A stretch of 36,307 bases of DNA from Devosia equisanguinis (GCA_945862355.1 CAMAYR010000018.1:1-36307), one strand, 5' to 3'. Shown: positions 1 to 10,879, counted from the first letter of the stretch. The notes: generated by a model from the letters alone, not told the origin. Made by a program: numbers and translations.

Positions 1-302
1 GCGATCAGCTCGCAAAATCAATGCGCTGGAAAAACTTCACGGCCGACGACGATAGAGGTGAGACGATAGAGGTGCGACGGTGGAGGTCCCGGGATCAAGA
101 AAAATCCGCGATCAGACGGTCAAGGTCGGCGGCATCCATCTGCCTTGCATGAGGTCGAAAGAGTTCGACACCGTGTCGTGAGTCGGAGGTCGAACAATGC
201 AAGGAAATCGCGCGTTCGGCAGGCTTGATGGGGCAGCAAGTGGCGGTCCGGACCTGCCGGCAAAGTTGCGGCATGGAGAGGACCTGAAAAGGTCTCGCGC
301 TA
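1..302. other. Left-edge non-coding stretch with short tandem repeat
   Basis: No convincing gene is visible here. The first 55 bases could hold the last codons of a plus-strand gene cut by the window edge, but this is too short to support. The stretch includes three 14-bp tandem units at 49-90. The rest shows no recognisable promoter or RNA. Confidence 0.4.
49..90. repeat. 14-bp tandem repeat, three units
   Basis: Units at 49-62 and 63-76 are nearly identical (acgatagaggtg plus two variable bases). The third, at 77-90, is diverged but keeps the acg-t-gaggt pattern. It lies outside any supported gene. It may be a replication-slippage product; no function can be assigned. Confidence 0.7.
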
Positions 303-1124
303 TCAGCTTGCCTTGTTCCGCTTCTCCGGCGCGGTGCGATAGAGAGTGAGAACGCGGTCTAGCTCGGCCATGCAGGCAGGATCGAAATCTACTTCGGCCC
401 GCAGGTCCTGCTTCCAGTGTCCATGGGTATCTTTACCGCGCAATAGCATGGCACTGGCGCCGGGGAAGTTCGTCTCCTGCACCGATGGCGCAACGTAATG
501 GATCGACAGGCCGATGCGCCGATCATTCGTTGTGTTCGGGTGGGACGCATGCAGGCAGTCCTCTTTATGGAAGGAGAACTGGCCCGCCTTCAGCGGAACG
601 TGGATCGCTTTGCTTTCGTCAATGCCATTTACTGTCTGTCCCCGCGACAACAGGTTGGCGCTCGACTTCAGCTCCTCATGGCTGAAGACGCCCTTATTGT
701 GCGAGCCGGGGAGAAAGCGCATGCAACCCGAGGCGATAGACGCCTCGGATATTGCGATCCAGGCCGTGCATGTGTTGGGTGGCTCAAGACCATAGTAAGT
801 CGAGTCCTGGTGCCAGGACACGAAGGTCTTGTCGTCGGCTTCCTTTTGGAAGAAGGACGAGCCCCAGCACAGGATGTTGGGCCCGATCAGATCCTCGACC
901 GTATCCAGCAGCCTGGGATGCGAGACCAGATCGGTCAGGAAGGGGAACGGCAGGTGCGCCTTGATCTGGCAACGTTTCTGGATCTGCCCGCCTAGCCTCT
1001 TCTCAACCCTCTCGACGTGGCGGCGTACCTCGAGGCACTCGTCTTCTGTTAAGAGATCGACTGGTCCGAAAAAGCCGTTGTTGTGATAGTAGTCGATGTC
1101 GGCTTGGTTCAATCGCTTCGGCAT
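303..1124 (-). CDS. Phytanoyl-CoA dioxygenase (PhyH) family protein
   Basis: A 273-residue protein of the PhyH branch of Fe(II)/2-oxoglutarate-dependent oxygenases, which hydroxylate small organic substrates while decarboxylating 2-oxoglutarate. The iron-binding facial triad is visible: H105 and D107 in WHQDS, and H192 in CLHASHPN. It is followed by Arg202/203, the usual position for gripping the 2-oxoglutarate carboxylate. There is no signal peptide, so it is probably cytoplasmic. It is divergent from the deacetylase-family gene starting at 1240, with 115 bp between the starts, so the two may share a control region. The substrate cannot be read from sequence; this family often serves catabolism or secondary metabolism rather than phytanate oxidation. 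Confidence 0.88.
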   Translation of the reverse strand: MPKRLNQADIDYYHNNGFFGPVDLLTEDECLEVRRHVERVEKRLGGQIQKRCQIKAHLPFPFLTDLVSHPRLLDTVEDLIGPNILCWGSSFFQKEADDKTFVSWHQDSTYYGLEPPNTCTAWIAISEASIASGCMRFLPGSHNKGVFSHEELKSSANLLSRGQTVNGIDESKAIHVPLKAGQFSFHKEDCLHASHPNTTNDRRIGLSIHYVAPSVQETNFPGASAMLLRGKDTHGHWKQDLRAEVDFDPACMAELDRVLTLYRTAPEKRNKAS

Positions 1125-1239
1125 GGTGCACCTCGCGCCGTTCGCGGTCTTCGATTAAGGGTTCGCATCGTCTCCATATTCGAACATTATCGGCCGGCGG
1201 GGTTACCTGTCCAACGGTGATTTCAGGAAAGCATTACAC
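1125..1239. promoter_or_regulatory. Divergent intergenic control region
   Basis: These 115 bp separate two divergent starts and must hold the promoters of both. The centre (about 1155-1195) is richer in AT than its surroundings. An AGGAAA ribosome-binding site at 1225-1230 serves the plus-strand gene. I could not define -35/-10 boxes with confidence. Confidence 0.4.
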
Positions 1240-2091
1240 ATGAAAGACAAGGGCTCCTCGGCATACTTTCCTTACAGCGCGCTCCCTGATCGCTCATCTG
1301 TGAAATGGCCGAATGAGGCGCGCGTGGCGCTGTGGGTGGTACCCAACATCGAGCATTTCAACATCGAGATCGGGAACCCTGCGCCGGATGTCCGCAACTA
1401 TTCGCGCCGCGACTACGGCAACCGGGTCGGCGTCTGGCGGCTGATGGAGACGCTGTCTGCCCATGGAATTCGCGGCACTGTGGCGCTCAACGGCGAGGTG
1501 ACTAAATTCTATCCGCGCATTGTCGAGGAAGCATTGAAGCTCGACTGGGAGCTGATGGGCCACGGCCTGACCAACTCCATCATGCTGTCCGGCTTGGCGG
1601 TCGAGGAGGAGCGCCGGATCATCACCGAGACGCGGGCGGCGATCGCAGGTTGCGGCCGGAAAATGCGCGGCTGGCTCGGCCCCGGACTTACAGAGACCTG
1701 GAGCACGCTCGATCTGCTGCGCGAGGCCGGTGTCGAGTACGTTGCCGATTGGGTCAACGACGACCTGCCCTACGCAATGAACAACGGTCTCGTTTCGATC
1801 CCATACTCGATCGAGCTAAACGACATGCCTCTTTTCAACAATCCGAGCATCTCGATCGAGGAGTTCTACCGTCGGATCTGCGAGACATTCGACGTACTGT
1901 ATGCCGAAGGCGCCACATGCCCGCGCGTCATGTGCATCGCATTGCACCCATTTCTTATTGGTGTGCCGCATCGCATTCGATGGCTCGACCGCGCGCTGGC
2001 CTACATCCGCGGACACGACCGTGTCTGGCTGTCGACAGGTGCGGAGATCATCGCGGCATGGAAGGCGCAGGTTCCAGAGGCCAGGGCATGA
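1240..2091 (+). CDS. Polysaccharide deacetylase (NodB-fold) family protein, PuuE-like
   Basis: A 283-residue NodB-fold protein. The GHG motif around H108 (in MGHGLTNS) and the late HPFLIGVPHRI segment resemble the PuuE-type (cofactor-independent allantoinase-like) and peptidoglycan-deacetylase-like branch rather than chitooligosaccharide NodB, which has a TFDDG motif that is absent here. It has no signal peptide, so a cytoplasmic amide or imide hydrolase is more likely than a cell-wall enzyme. The ATG has an AGGAAA site 9 bases upstream. It is divergent from the PhyH-like oxygenase, which suggests a joint catabolic task. Fold is fairly sure; substrate is unknown. Confidence 0.82.
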   Translation: MKDKGSSAYFPYSALPDRSSVKWPNEARVALWVVPNIEHFNIEIGNPAPDVRNYSRRDYGNRVGVWRLMETLSAHGIRGTVALNGEVTKFYPRIVEEALKLDWELMGHGLTNSIMLSGLAVEEERRIITETRAAIAGCGRKMRGWLGPGLTETWSTLDLLREAGVEYVADWVNDDLPYAMNNGLVSIPYSIELNDMPLFNNPSISIEEFYRRICETFDVLYAEGATCPRVMCIALHPFLIGVPHRIRWLDRALAYIRGHDRVWLSTGAEIIAAWKAQVPEARA

Positions 2092-2192
2092 TATGGCCGG
2101 CGGCAGGTCTGCGTTTCTTCACCACAGGCACCCCACCCTTCACCAACCCAACCCTTGTGCCCAAGTGTCGTCGGTAGACAATCCATTGTTTC

Positions 2193-3012
2193 ATGCAAGC
2201 GCAGATCCAAGGCAACGAAACCGCTGGAAAAAGGTCTCGACCAGCCCTGCTCGCCCAGGCCATCGAGGCTGAGGTCGCAGATTTTCTCGGCAAGCATGCC
2301 GATCTGAAGAACGAGCAAGGCCACCAGCGGCTGGTGCGTCACGGCCATTTGCCCGAGCGCGAGGTGATGACCGGCATCGGCCCAGTCGCGGTGCGCCAGC
2401 CGCGCGTGCGTGAGCGCGAGGCTACCGCCAGCGATCCCGTGCGCATCCGCTTCTCGCCGACGATCCTGCCGCCCTACATGCGCCGCTCGAAGTCGATCGA
2501 GACGTTGCTGCCGATCCTGTACCTCAAGGGCGTTTCGACCGGCGATTTCTCGGAAGCACTGGCGGCGCTGCTCGGCAAAGACGCTGCCGGTTTGTCCGCA
2601 TCTGCCATCGGCCGCTTGCAGGATGGCTGGCAGGACGATCATGCCGCGTGGTCGAAGCGCGATCTTTCAGCCAAGCGCTACGTCTACGTCTGGGCTGACG
2701 GCATCCATCTGCAGGCCCGCCTCGAAGACGAGAAGCAGTGCATCCTCGTTGTCATTGGTGCGACGCCGGAAGGCCGCAAGGAGCTTGTCGGATTTACCGA
2801 TGGCGCAAGGGAAAGTGCGCACGACTGGCGCGCACTGCTGCTCGATCTCAAGCGGCGCGGGCTCGATGCGTCGCCCGAGCTGATGATCGCAGACGGTGCG
2901 CTCGTCGCGCTGAAGGCGCGCCTCCGGCACGACGCTTCTGGAAGGCCGCCGGCGAAGTCTGGCCGAAAACGCGCGAGCAACGCTGCTGGGTGCACAAGAC
3001 CGCGACTAACGA
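2193..3012 (+). pseudogene. IS256-family transposase, frameshifted and truncated
   Basis: The first ~240 residues read as an IS256-family (Mutator-like) DDE transposase: HGHLPEREV, PYMRRSKSIETLLP, YVWADGIHLQ with the first catalytic Asp, and MIADGAL with the second. From memory of the family, the next expected words are GFWKA and then EVWPKTREQRCWVHKTA. These are present, but in another frame after about 29 extra bases near 2911-2939. Family similarity ends near 3010, so the third catalytic residue and about 40% of the protein are missing. It is a dead remnant. I could not identify terminal inverted repeats. It lies about 150 bp from the 3' end of a tRNA-Val gene. Confidence 0.85.
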
Positions 3013-3158
3013 TCTTGTTTGACATGCGACCGTGGAACTACACGACAGGTTTGACCGCCCGACAGAAGCCGTGCTTCCCATGTGCTTCCCAGGTCGGAAG
3101 TGCCAATCGGTGGGAATGCCGATAAATCCGCTAGGGCTTTGAAATTGATGATGTAACA

Positions 3159-3233
3159 TGGTGGGCGGTATAGGGATTGAACCTATGACCCCACGCGTGT
3201 GAAGCGTGTGCTCTACCGCTGAGCTAACCGCCC
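3159..3233 (-). tRNA. tRNA-Val (anticodon CAC)
   Basis: The minus strand folds as a full tRNA: a 7-bp acceptor stem GGGCGGT/ACCGCCC, a D-arm with TTAGCTCAGCGGTAGAGC, an anticodon stem CACGC/GCGTG around loop TTCACAC, and a T-arm with GGTTCAATCCC. The loop gives anticodon CAC, reading GUG valine codons. The discriminator is A (position 3162) and the 3' CCA is encoded (3159-3161). The 3' end points toward the IS256 remnant, the usual orientation for an integration site at a tRNA 3' end. Confidence 0.95.
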
Positions 3234-3375
3234 GATCCAGGGCGCTCTTATTGTTGGCGGGCGAGCTGATGTCAAGGCGTCCGCAAAGTCGTGAAGGCCC
3301 GGCATTGACGCGCACCCGGGTCTGGCTAGATTGGCCGCCAATCTATGAAGAAACCACGGGGGAGGCGAAGCGATC

Positions 3376-4440
3376 ATGACGTTCAGGACATCCACGGCCG
3401 GCAGCGCGGTAGGTACGGCTGCGATTGTGGTAGCCACGGCGGGCGTCGTCGGGCTCGTTGCGTCTGCGAGTGCGCACGCGCAGGCCCCGGCAGCCGATTT
3501 CTACAAAGGCAAGTCGATCACGCTTCTCATCGGCGGCACGGCCGGTGGCGGGCTCGACACGGCAGCGCGCATATTCGCCCGGCACGCCAGCAAGCATATC
3601 CCCGGCAACCCAACCTTCACGCCTCAGTTGATGCCCGGCGCTGGCGGCATCCGCACGATGGAGTTTCTCGCCAACAACGCGCCCAAGGACGGCACCACCA
3701 TCGCCACTGTTCCGTCCGGCCCGCTGATCGAGCCGCTTGTGGGCACGCGCAAAAATCCCCGGCCGATGACCGACTACAACGCGCTGGGAGCGTGGAGCCA
3801 GGACTTCAGCCTGTGTGCCGCGTGGCATGGCTCGGGGTTCAAGTCGCTCGCCGACGTGCAGGCCCGTGAGATGACCGTCGCGGGTATCGGGGCTGCAGCG
3901 ACCCCGGACACTTTCCCGAAGGTGCTCAATGCCACGATCGGCACCAAGTTCAAGGTGATTACGGGGTATCAGGGCACGCAAGAGACCATCATGGCGGTCG
4001 AGCGCGGGGAGACCCACGGGCGATGCGGCTGGACATGGTCGAGCCTCAAGGCGGTCAAGCTCGATTGGGTCAAGGATAAGAAGATCCACTTGCTCGTCCA
4101 GATGGGCGCGCAGAAGAGCCCGCTGTTCCCGGACGTGCCCTTCGCACGCGATCTGGCCAAGACCCAGGAGGACAAGCTGATGCTCGATCTGATGTTCTCC
4201 ACGCTCGCGCTGTCGAACTCGTACTTCGCGCCTCCCGGCGTTCCCGCTGACCGTCTCGAGGTGCTGCGGAAGGCGTATCAGGCGACCCTGCAGGACAAGG
4301 ACCTGATCGCGGAGGCGGTGAAGATCCAGAAGGAGGCGCCATCGCCCACCTTCGGTGCTCCGATGCAGAAGATGCTGGAGCAGATCTATGCCACGCCCAA
4401 GCCCGTCGTGCAGCGCCTGCAGGCGGTGCTGAAGAAGTAG
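3376..4440 (+). CDS. Tripartite tricarboxylate transporter (TctC/Bug) substrate-binding protein
   Basis: A 354-residue periplasmic binding protein of the Bug/TctC family, which captures carboxylates for TctAB-type secondary carriers. Residues 1 to about 37 form an export signal ending in AHAQA. The mature part begins with the family-typical DFYKGKSITLLIGG and a glycine-rich ligand loop, GTAGGGLDTAARI, followed by PQLMPGAGGIR. A GGAGG site at 3360-3364 supports the ATG at 3376. No tctA or tctB lies in the window, so it is an orphan receptor, common in this family. The ligand is unknown. Confidence 0.9.
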   Translation: MTFRTSTAGSAVGTAAIVVATAGVVGLVASASAHAQAPAADFYKGKSITLLIGGTAGGGLDTAARIFARHASKHIPGNPTFTPQLMPGAGGIRTMEFLANNAPKDGTTIATVPSGPLIEPLVGTRKNPRPMTDYNALGAWSQDFSLCAAWHGSGFKSLADVQAREMTVAGIGAAATPDTFPKVLNATIGTKFKVITGYQGTQETIMAVERGETHGRCGWTWSSLKAVKLDWVKDKKIHLLVQMGAQKSPLFPDVPFARDLAKTQEDKLMLDLMFSTLALSNSYFAPPGVPADRLEVLRKAYQATLQDKDLIAEAVKIQKEAPSPTFGAPMQKMLEQIYATPKPVVQRLQAVLKK

Positions 4441-4486
4441 CCGACGCGCCGTTCAGCCGCGCTGAGCGACCGCTGGGAGGGGGGGA

Positions 4487-5677
4487 TCAGGCTGCCGCAC
4501 GAGGCTGGCGCTCGATCCCCTCACGCTTCAGCGCCAGTGTGGCGATCGTGGCGACCACCGACGACACCAGCATGATCGCGAATGCGATGTCGTAGGAGCC
4601 GTGCGCATCGAACGCGATGCCGCCGATCCACGCGCCGAGCCCACCAGAGGCGTGGTGGATCATGATCGCAAAACCACAGATTGTTCCAAGTTGCCTGTTG
4701 CCGAAGGCGTTGCGGACCGCGATCACGGTCAGCGGGGCGGTCATCATGAATGTCAGGCCGAACACCAGCGTGAACACCAGTACCGAGACGCTCGACTGGT
4801 CGATGAGGATGAGGCCGAAGGCGCCGACCCTGACGACGAAGCAAACGAGCATGGGGAACAGAACGCCGCGCTTGTCGCACCAGATGCCGGACCACAGCAC
4901 ACCGATCATCGCCATCAGGCCCATCAAGGCGAGTAGATTCCCCGCGAATAGCGTCGACAGGCCCTTGTCCTGGGCAAACGCTACGAGGTGAGTGGAGACG
5001 AAGAAGTCGTCGAGGCCGCAGATCGCATAGGTGACGAGGAGCAGCCAGAAGCGGCGCGTCCTGGCCGCCTCGCCAAGTGACATGCCCTCGACCGGGACCG
5101 GTGCGGGAGCGCCGATCGTGGGCTGGCGGTCGCGCGGGATCCACAACAGAAGTGGCATCAGTGCGAGATGGGCGATGCCGAGCCATAGATAGATCGAGCG
5201 CCACCCGACGCTGACGAGCACGAGCGCCATCGCTGCGATCATGAACAGTTGGCCAGCACTCATGCCCGCGCTGATGATCCCGTTGGCGGCACCGGCGCGC
5301 TGAGGATAGAGCCGCGTCACCATGATGCTCACGGGGGTAATGGAGGCGATGCCGTTGCCGACGCCGAACACCAGCCCGAACAGTACCAGGAGATGCCAGG
5401 GCGCCGAGGCGTAGCCAATCAGCCCTATGCCTAAGGCGCTGATGGCGAGGCCCCAGGCTAGCACGGTTCGCGCTTCGTAGCGGTCGATCATGCGCCCGGC
5501 CAGGAACATGAAAACGGCAGTGACCACGTAGTAGATCGCCACGGTGCTGCCGAGCAGACCACGCCCGAGCGCGAAATCCTCCGCCATCGGTTTCAGTGTC
5601 AACCCGAAGGCGAAGCGGGCGCCGCTGCCGACGAACATGATCAGGAATCCCGTCGCCAGGATGATGAGGCTGGTCAT
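4487..5677 (-). CDS. MFS transporter, oxalate/formate antiporter-like
   Basis: A 396-residue inner-membrane carrier with about 12 hydrophobic segments in two halves, the usual major-facilitator plan. The first loop motif appears as AGRMIDRYEART after the second segment, and the half-repeat WCDKRG lies in the second half. The overall character resembles the oxalate:formate/monocarboxylate (OFA/MCT-like) branch. The frame is open for 77 more codons upstream, but that part is polar, Cys/Pro-rich and unlike a transporter; the first hydrophobic helix begins right at the chosen ATG (5677). It is convergent with the TctC gene ending at 4440. Organic-acid transport is a reasonable guess, not shown. 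Confidence 0.85.
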   Translation of the reverse strand: MTSLIILATGFLIMFVGSGARFAFGLTLKPMAEDFALGRGLLGSTVAIYYVVTAVFMFLAGRMIDRYEARTVLAWGLAISALGIGLIGYASAPWHLLVLFGLVFGVGNGIASITPVSIMVTRLYPQRAGAANGIISAGMSAGQLFMIAAMALVLVSVGWRSIYLWLGIAHLALMPLLLWIPRDRQPTIGAPAPVPVEGMSLGEAARTRRFWLLLVTYAICGLDDFFVSTHLVAFAQDKGLSTLFAGNLLALMGLMAMIGVLWSGIWCDKRGVLFPMLVCFVVRVGAFGLILIDQSSVSVLVFTLVFGLTFMMTAPLTVIAVRNAFGNRQLGTICGFAIMIHHASGGLGAWIGGIAFDAHGSYDIAFAIMLVSSVVATIATLALKREGIERQPRAAA

Positions 5678-5901
5678 GGCGGCCGGTCTTCTCGTTGATG
5701 GCGATGACGTCGTACCTGGGCAGGCGGAGCAGCCGATGCAGGGTGTGGAGTAGAATTGACAAGCCAAGCAGGGGACTGGGTAGCCTACCGGCGGGCGGCG
5801 GTCGAGATGTCCGAGACACCCCCACGATCCACCAGAGATTTTTCGACTGGGGATCGTGCTACCTGCTGGCGCACAATCGCAAAATTGGGCATAGGGGCGC
5901 C

Positions 5902-6282
5902 ATGTCACGACTTGCGATTCCCTGCGCGCTCTTCTTCCTGCTTTCGGCCCAGCCGTCGGCAGCTATCGAGCAACGCCAGATCGACCAGATCGACCGCCTG
6001 GTAGCTACAGCCCCGCCCGGCCAGAGCGCATCGGCGTTTCTCGGCCGCCACTACGCCGTGCTACTTTGGGTGGAGGACTACTGCGACGGACGCTCCGACG
6101 GCAGCGTGCGAGCTTATCTCGCTGACAAAGGAAAGGCAGACCCGGACGGGTTCGAGAACGGCTGGATGGACGCGCTGGACCTTCTCAACAAGACCAATCC
6201 GCAATCCATGTGTGCGCTGGCCGCAGAGCTTTATGGCCAGGAAGGCCGCCAGATCCGCGGCGGATGGTCTAAGAAGCGTTAG
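5902..6282 (+). CDS. Small secreted protein of unknown function
   Basis: A 126-residue protein starting with a clear signal peptide (MSRLAIPCALFFLL, cleavage near SAA at about residue 22). The mature part is short, mostly helical-looking and has two cysteines (in EDYCDG and QSMCAL) that could form a disulfide in the periplasm. I do not recognise a family. The frame is open upstream, but the signal peptide fixes the ATG at 5902. It stands alone between divergent and tandem MFS genes, so context says little about its role. Confidence 0.7.
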   Translation: MSRLAIPCALFFLLSAQPSAAIEQRQIDQIDRLVATAPPGQSASAFLGRHYAVLLWVEDYCDGRSDGSVRAYLADKGKADPDGFENGWMDALDLLNKTNPQSMCALAAELYGQEGRQIRGGWSKKR

Positions 6283-6440
6283 ACGCCTCCACCGAGGGGC
6301 CCAGTGGCAACACGCTCGCACACCCGGCGGTAAGGTCGGTGTGGCTAAGGTGTTGCGTAACGACGCTGCTGCTGCAACTTTGTCCTCCTCGGCGGCGATG
6401 CCGATGTAGCCTGACGCCTGTCAACAACTCGATCGAGGCA

Positions 6441-7697
6441 ATGAGCATTCTCAACCTGAACATGCGCGGTCTTGCCGACAGCCCTATCATTCGGGTCTGG
6501 CGCCATCGCGACTATGCGCTGTTCATGAGTGGGATCGGCCCCCACTATGTCACGGGTTGGATGCAGCGCTTCTCGGTGGGCTACCTCGCCTGGGAGTTGT
6601 CGCATTCGCCAGCGTGGCTCGGGGCGGTGGCGGCAGCGGATCTGGCACCGATGATTCTGATCGCGCCATTTGCCGGCGCGATCGTGGATCGCTGGGACCC
6701 GGTCAAACAGATCAAGCTCGCGCTGATAGCGGTGCTCTTGCACGCCATCGTGCTCGCCGGGCTGATGCTGAGCGGGTTGATGACGATCGAATTGCTGTTC
6801 GCGATCACGCTCGTCAATGGCTTCCTCATGCCGGTCTACAACGCTGCGCGGACAACGGTGGTGCCGGCGTGCGTACCCCGCTCGGATTTCCCCAGCGCCG
6901 TCTCCCTCGATTCGTCGTTCTTCCACAGCTCCCGTTTCGTCGGCCCGCTGCTTGCGGCCCTCGTCATCAGCGTATGGGGTGTAGGCGCAGCCTTGATGGC
7001 TCATGTGGCCGGCGTGGCGTTCTTCATCTTCCAGATTTTCAGGATGCGGGTAACGCCGCCGGTCCGACAGAAGTCGACGAGCAATCTGTGGCAGGATGTG
7101 ACGGCGAGCTTCGTCTACATCAAGGCACACAAGGGAATATTTCCACTGTTCGTGCTGATGACGATGGCGTCCGTCACGGCGCGGCCGCTGCAGGATTTCA
7201 TGCCGGGGTTTGCCGGTGCGGTGTTCAAGTCCGGGACCGACGGACTTGCCATCCTCACGGCCGGCATGGGCGTCGGCGCCATGATCGGGGCGACGTGGAT
7301 CGCGATGCGTGGGCACACGCGGGGCATGGTCTACATCGTGGTGGTCTCGACCATCGGGCTTGCCTTGTCGATGCTCGGATTCGTTGCGACCGGCTCGCTG
7401 TGGATGGCAACTGTCTTCGGCGGCTTTGCGGGGTTGACGCTGACTGTGATGGCGACGGGCATCTCCGCGCTCGTCCAACTCGCGGTCGCCGACGACATGC
7501 GCGGCCGCGTGATGAGCCTTTTCGCGATGATCTACCGCGGCGTGCCGGCGATCGGTGCGCTCGCGATCGGGTTCGGGGCCGAGCTCTTCGGTTTGAGGAT
7601 GGCGTTCGCGGTCGCAGCACTGGTTTGCGTCGTTGCCTGGATCGGTATCGCGCGCATCCACGAGCGGGTCGACGTCGCGATCCAGGATCGGCGCTGA
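6441..7697 (+). CDS. MFS transporter, DHA3/EntS-like
   Basis: A 418-residue multi-pass membrane protein of the drug:H+ antiporter-3 type (EntS/MefA-like). Features are the N-terminal RVWRHRDYALFMSG lead-in, the GAIVDRWDPVKQI loop after the second helix, and DDMRGRVMSLFAMIYRG in the second half, a hallmark of this branch. The ATG at 6441 directly precedes the typical N terminus; the open frame upstream is Cys/Arg-rich and not transporter-like. It is convergent with the methylmalonyl-CoA mutase gene, only 3 bp apart at the stops. Export of a small molecule is likely; the substrate is unknown. Confidence 0.87.
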   Translation: MSILNLNMRGLADSPIIRVWRHRDYALFMSGIGPHYVTGWMQRFSVGYLAWELSHSPAWLGAVAAADLAPMILIAPFAGAIVDRWDPVKQIKLALIAVLLHAIVLAGLMLSGLMTIELLFAITLVNGFLMPVYNAARTTVVPACVPRSDFPSAVSLDSSFFHSSRFVGPLLAALVISVWGVGAALMAHVAGVAFFIFQIFRMRVTPPVRQKSTSNLWQDVTASFVYIKAHKGIFPLFVLMTMASVTARPLQDFMPGFAGAVFKSGTDGLAILTAGMGVGAMIGATWIAMRGHTRGMVYIVVVSTIGLALSMLGFVATGSLWMATVFGGFAGLTLTVMATGISALVQLAVADDMRGRVMSLFAMIYRGVPAIGALAIGFGAELFGLRMAFAVAALVCVVAWIGIARIHERVDVAIQDRR

Positions 7698-7700
7698 GGC

Positions 7701-9896
<2,196 letters not shown>

Positions 9897-10095
9897 GGCT
9901 CACCTGTTCGCGCCTTTGTCCGCCAAAGGCAGGGTCAGCGGCAAGGGATACGATGGTATGCCGCCGCGATTAGACCTCCGCGCTGATTTACCATCTGACA
10001 GGCTCCCCTCCCGCAGGTATTCGCTTATCGCTATTCTACAAGATCGTTGCGCGGGAGCGCGGCTGCCTACGACTGAAAGCACGCGAGGATACGCG

Positions 10096-10362
10096 ATGAA
10101 GTCTGGACTTTCGTTGCCACAGCGGGTCGCCTCGATGGTGGTCGTTGGCATCTTCTTGGCGGCTCCAGCCGCCTTCACGCCGGCCCATGCCGTATCGGCG
10201 AAGGTCAAGAAGTCGTGCGCGGGTGACTACAAGCGGTTATGCCCGAGGTACAAGGTCGGCAGCGCGCAGTTGCGGGCCTGCATGGAGGCCAAGCAGGGCG
10301 AAATCTCCTCGAAGTGCGTCCAGGCCCTGATCGACAGCGGTGAGGTCAACCGGCGCCGTTGA
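10096..10362 (+). CDS. Small secreted Cys-rich (GLG1-like repeat) protein
   Basis: An 88-residue protein with a signal peptide (residues 1 to about 32, ending in AHA) and a mature domain of only ~55 residues holding four cysteines: C41, C49, C62 and C74. The pattern C-x7-C-x12-C-x11-C with GSAQLRACM and ISSKCVQAL matches the short cysteine-rich repeat known from Golgi protein GLG1 and found as single copies in small periplasmic proteins of Rhizobiales. Two disulfides are likely. The function of the bacterial versions is unknown. It ends 53 bp before the holC start. Confidence 0.78.
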   Translation: MKSGLSLPQRVASMVVVGIFLAAPAAFTPAHAVSAKVKKSCAGDYKRLCPRYKVGSAQLRACMEAKQGEISSKCVQALIDSGEVNRRR

Positions 10363-10414
10363 CAGGGCTGGACGATTTGCCGACAGGTGGCCGTACAATC
10401 CTGGAGCGCCGATC

Positions 10415-10879
10415 GTGACCAGCCCGCAGCAAACCGAGGCATTGTTCTATCACCTCGAGCAGCATCCGCTCGAGACGGTGCTGCCGCTCCTCTTGCTCAA
10501 GACGCTCGAGCGCGGGTGGCGCGCCGTCGTCCAGGCTGGGACGGAGGAGCGCCTCGAGGCGCTCGACCAGCATCTGTGGACTTTCGACGACAATGCCTTT
10601 CTGCCGCACGGGCGCAAGCAGGACGGACACGCCCAGCGCCAGCCCGTCTACCTGACGACGGGGCCTGAAAATCCCAACGGCGCGACCGTCCGTTTTCTCG
10701 TAGAGGGCGCCGATCCCCCTGAGCCGGAAGGCTATGCGCGTCTCGTCATCATGTTCGACGGACGAGACGAGAACGCATTACAGGACGCGCGCCGCTATTG
10801 GAAGGACCTGAAGGGCAAGGGCTGTGCCGTGACCTATTGGCAGCAGGGCGAGCGCGGCGGCTGGGAGCGCAAGGCCTGA
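10415..10879 (+). CDS. holC: DNA polymerase III subunit chi
   Basis: A 154-residue cytoplasmic protein matching the chi subunit of the clamp-loader assembly, which binds SSB and connects it to the replicase. Typical features are the start TEALFYHLEQHPLE, LLLKTLERGW, then LDQHLWTFDDNAFLPHG, and the late RLVIMFDG and ARRYWKDLKGKG segments. E. coli chi has 147 residues, so length fits. I chose the GTG at 10415 because GGAG at 10403-10406 sits properly upstream and the family N terminus starts there; the longer frame from 10340 would overlap the preceding gene. Confidence 0.92.
   Translation: MTSPQQTEALFYHLEQHPLETVLPLLLLKTLERGWRAVVQAGTEERLEALDQHLWTFDDNAFLPHGRKQDGHAQRQPVYLTTGPENPNGATVRFLVEGADPPEPEGYARLVIMFDGRDENALQDARRYWKDLKGKGCAVTYWQQGERGGWERKA

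Noticed and set aside
2-55. Possible 3' end of a gene entering from the left
   Set aside because: Only 17 codons before a stop; nothing recognisable, so it is not listed as a gene.
6345-7661. 438-codon minus-strand open frame over the MFS gene
   Set aside because: Arg/His/Asp-rich translation is typical of an antisense shadow; the plus strand encodes a clear 12-helix transporter.
9897-10095. Cobalamin riboswitch ahead of methylmalonyl-CoA mutase
   Set aside because: The B12-box-type core was not visible on the minus strand; the enzyme uses B12 but is not usually riboswitch-controlled.
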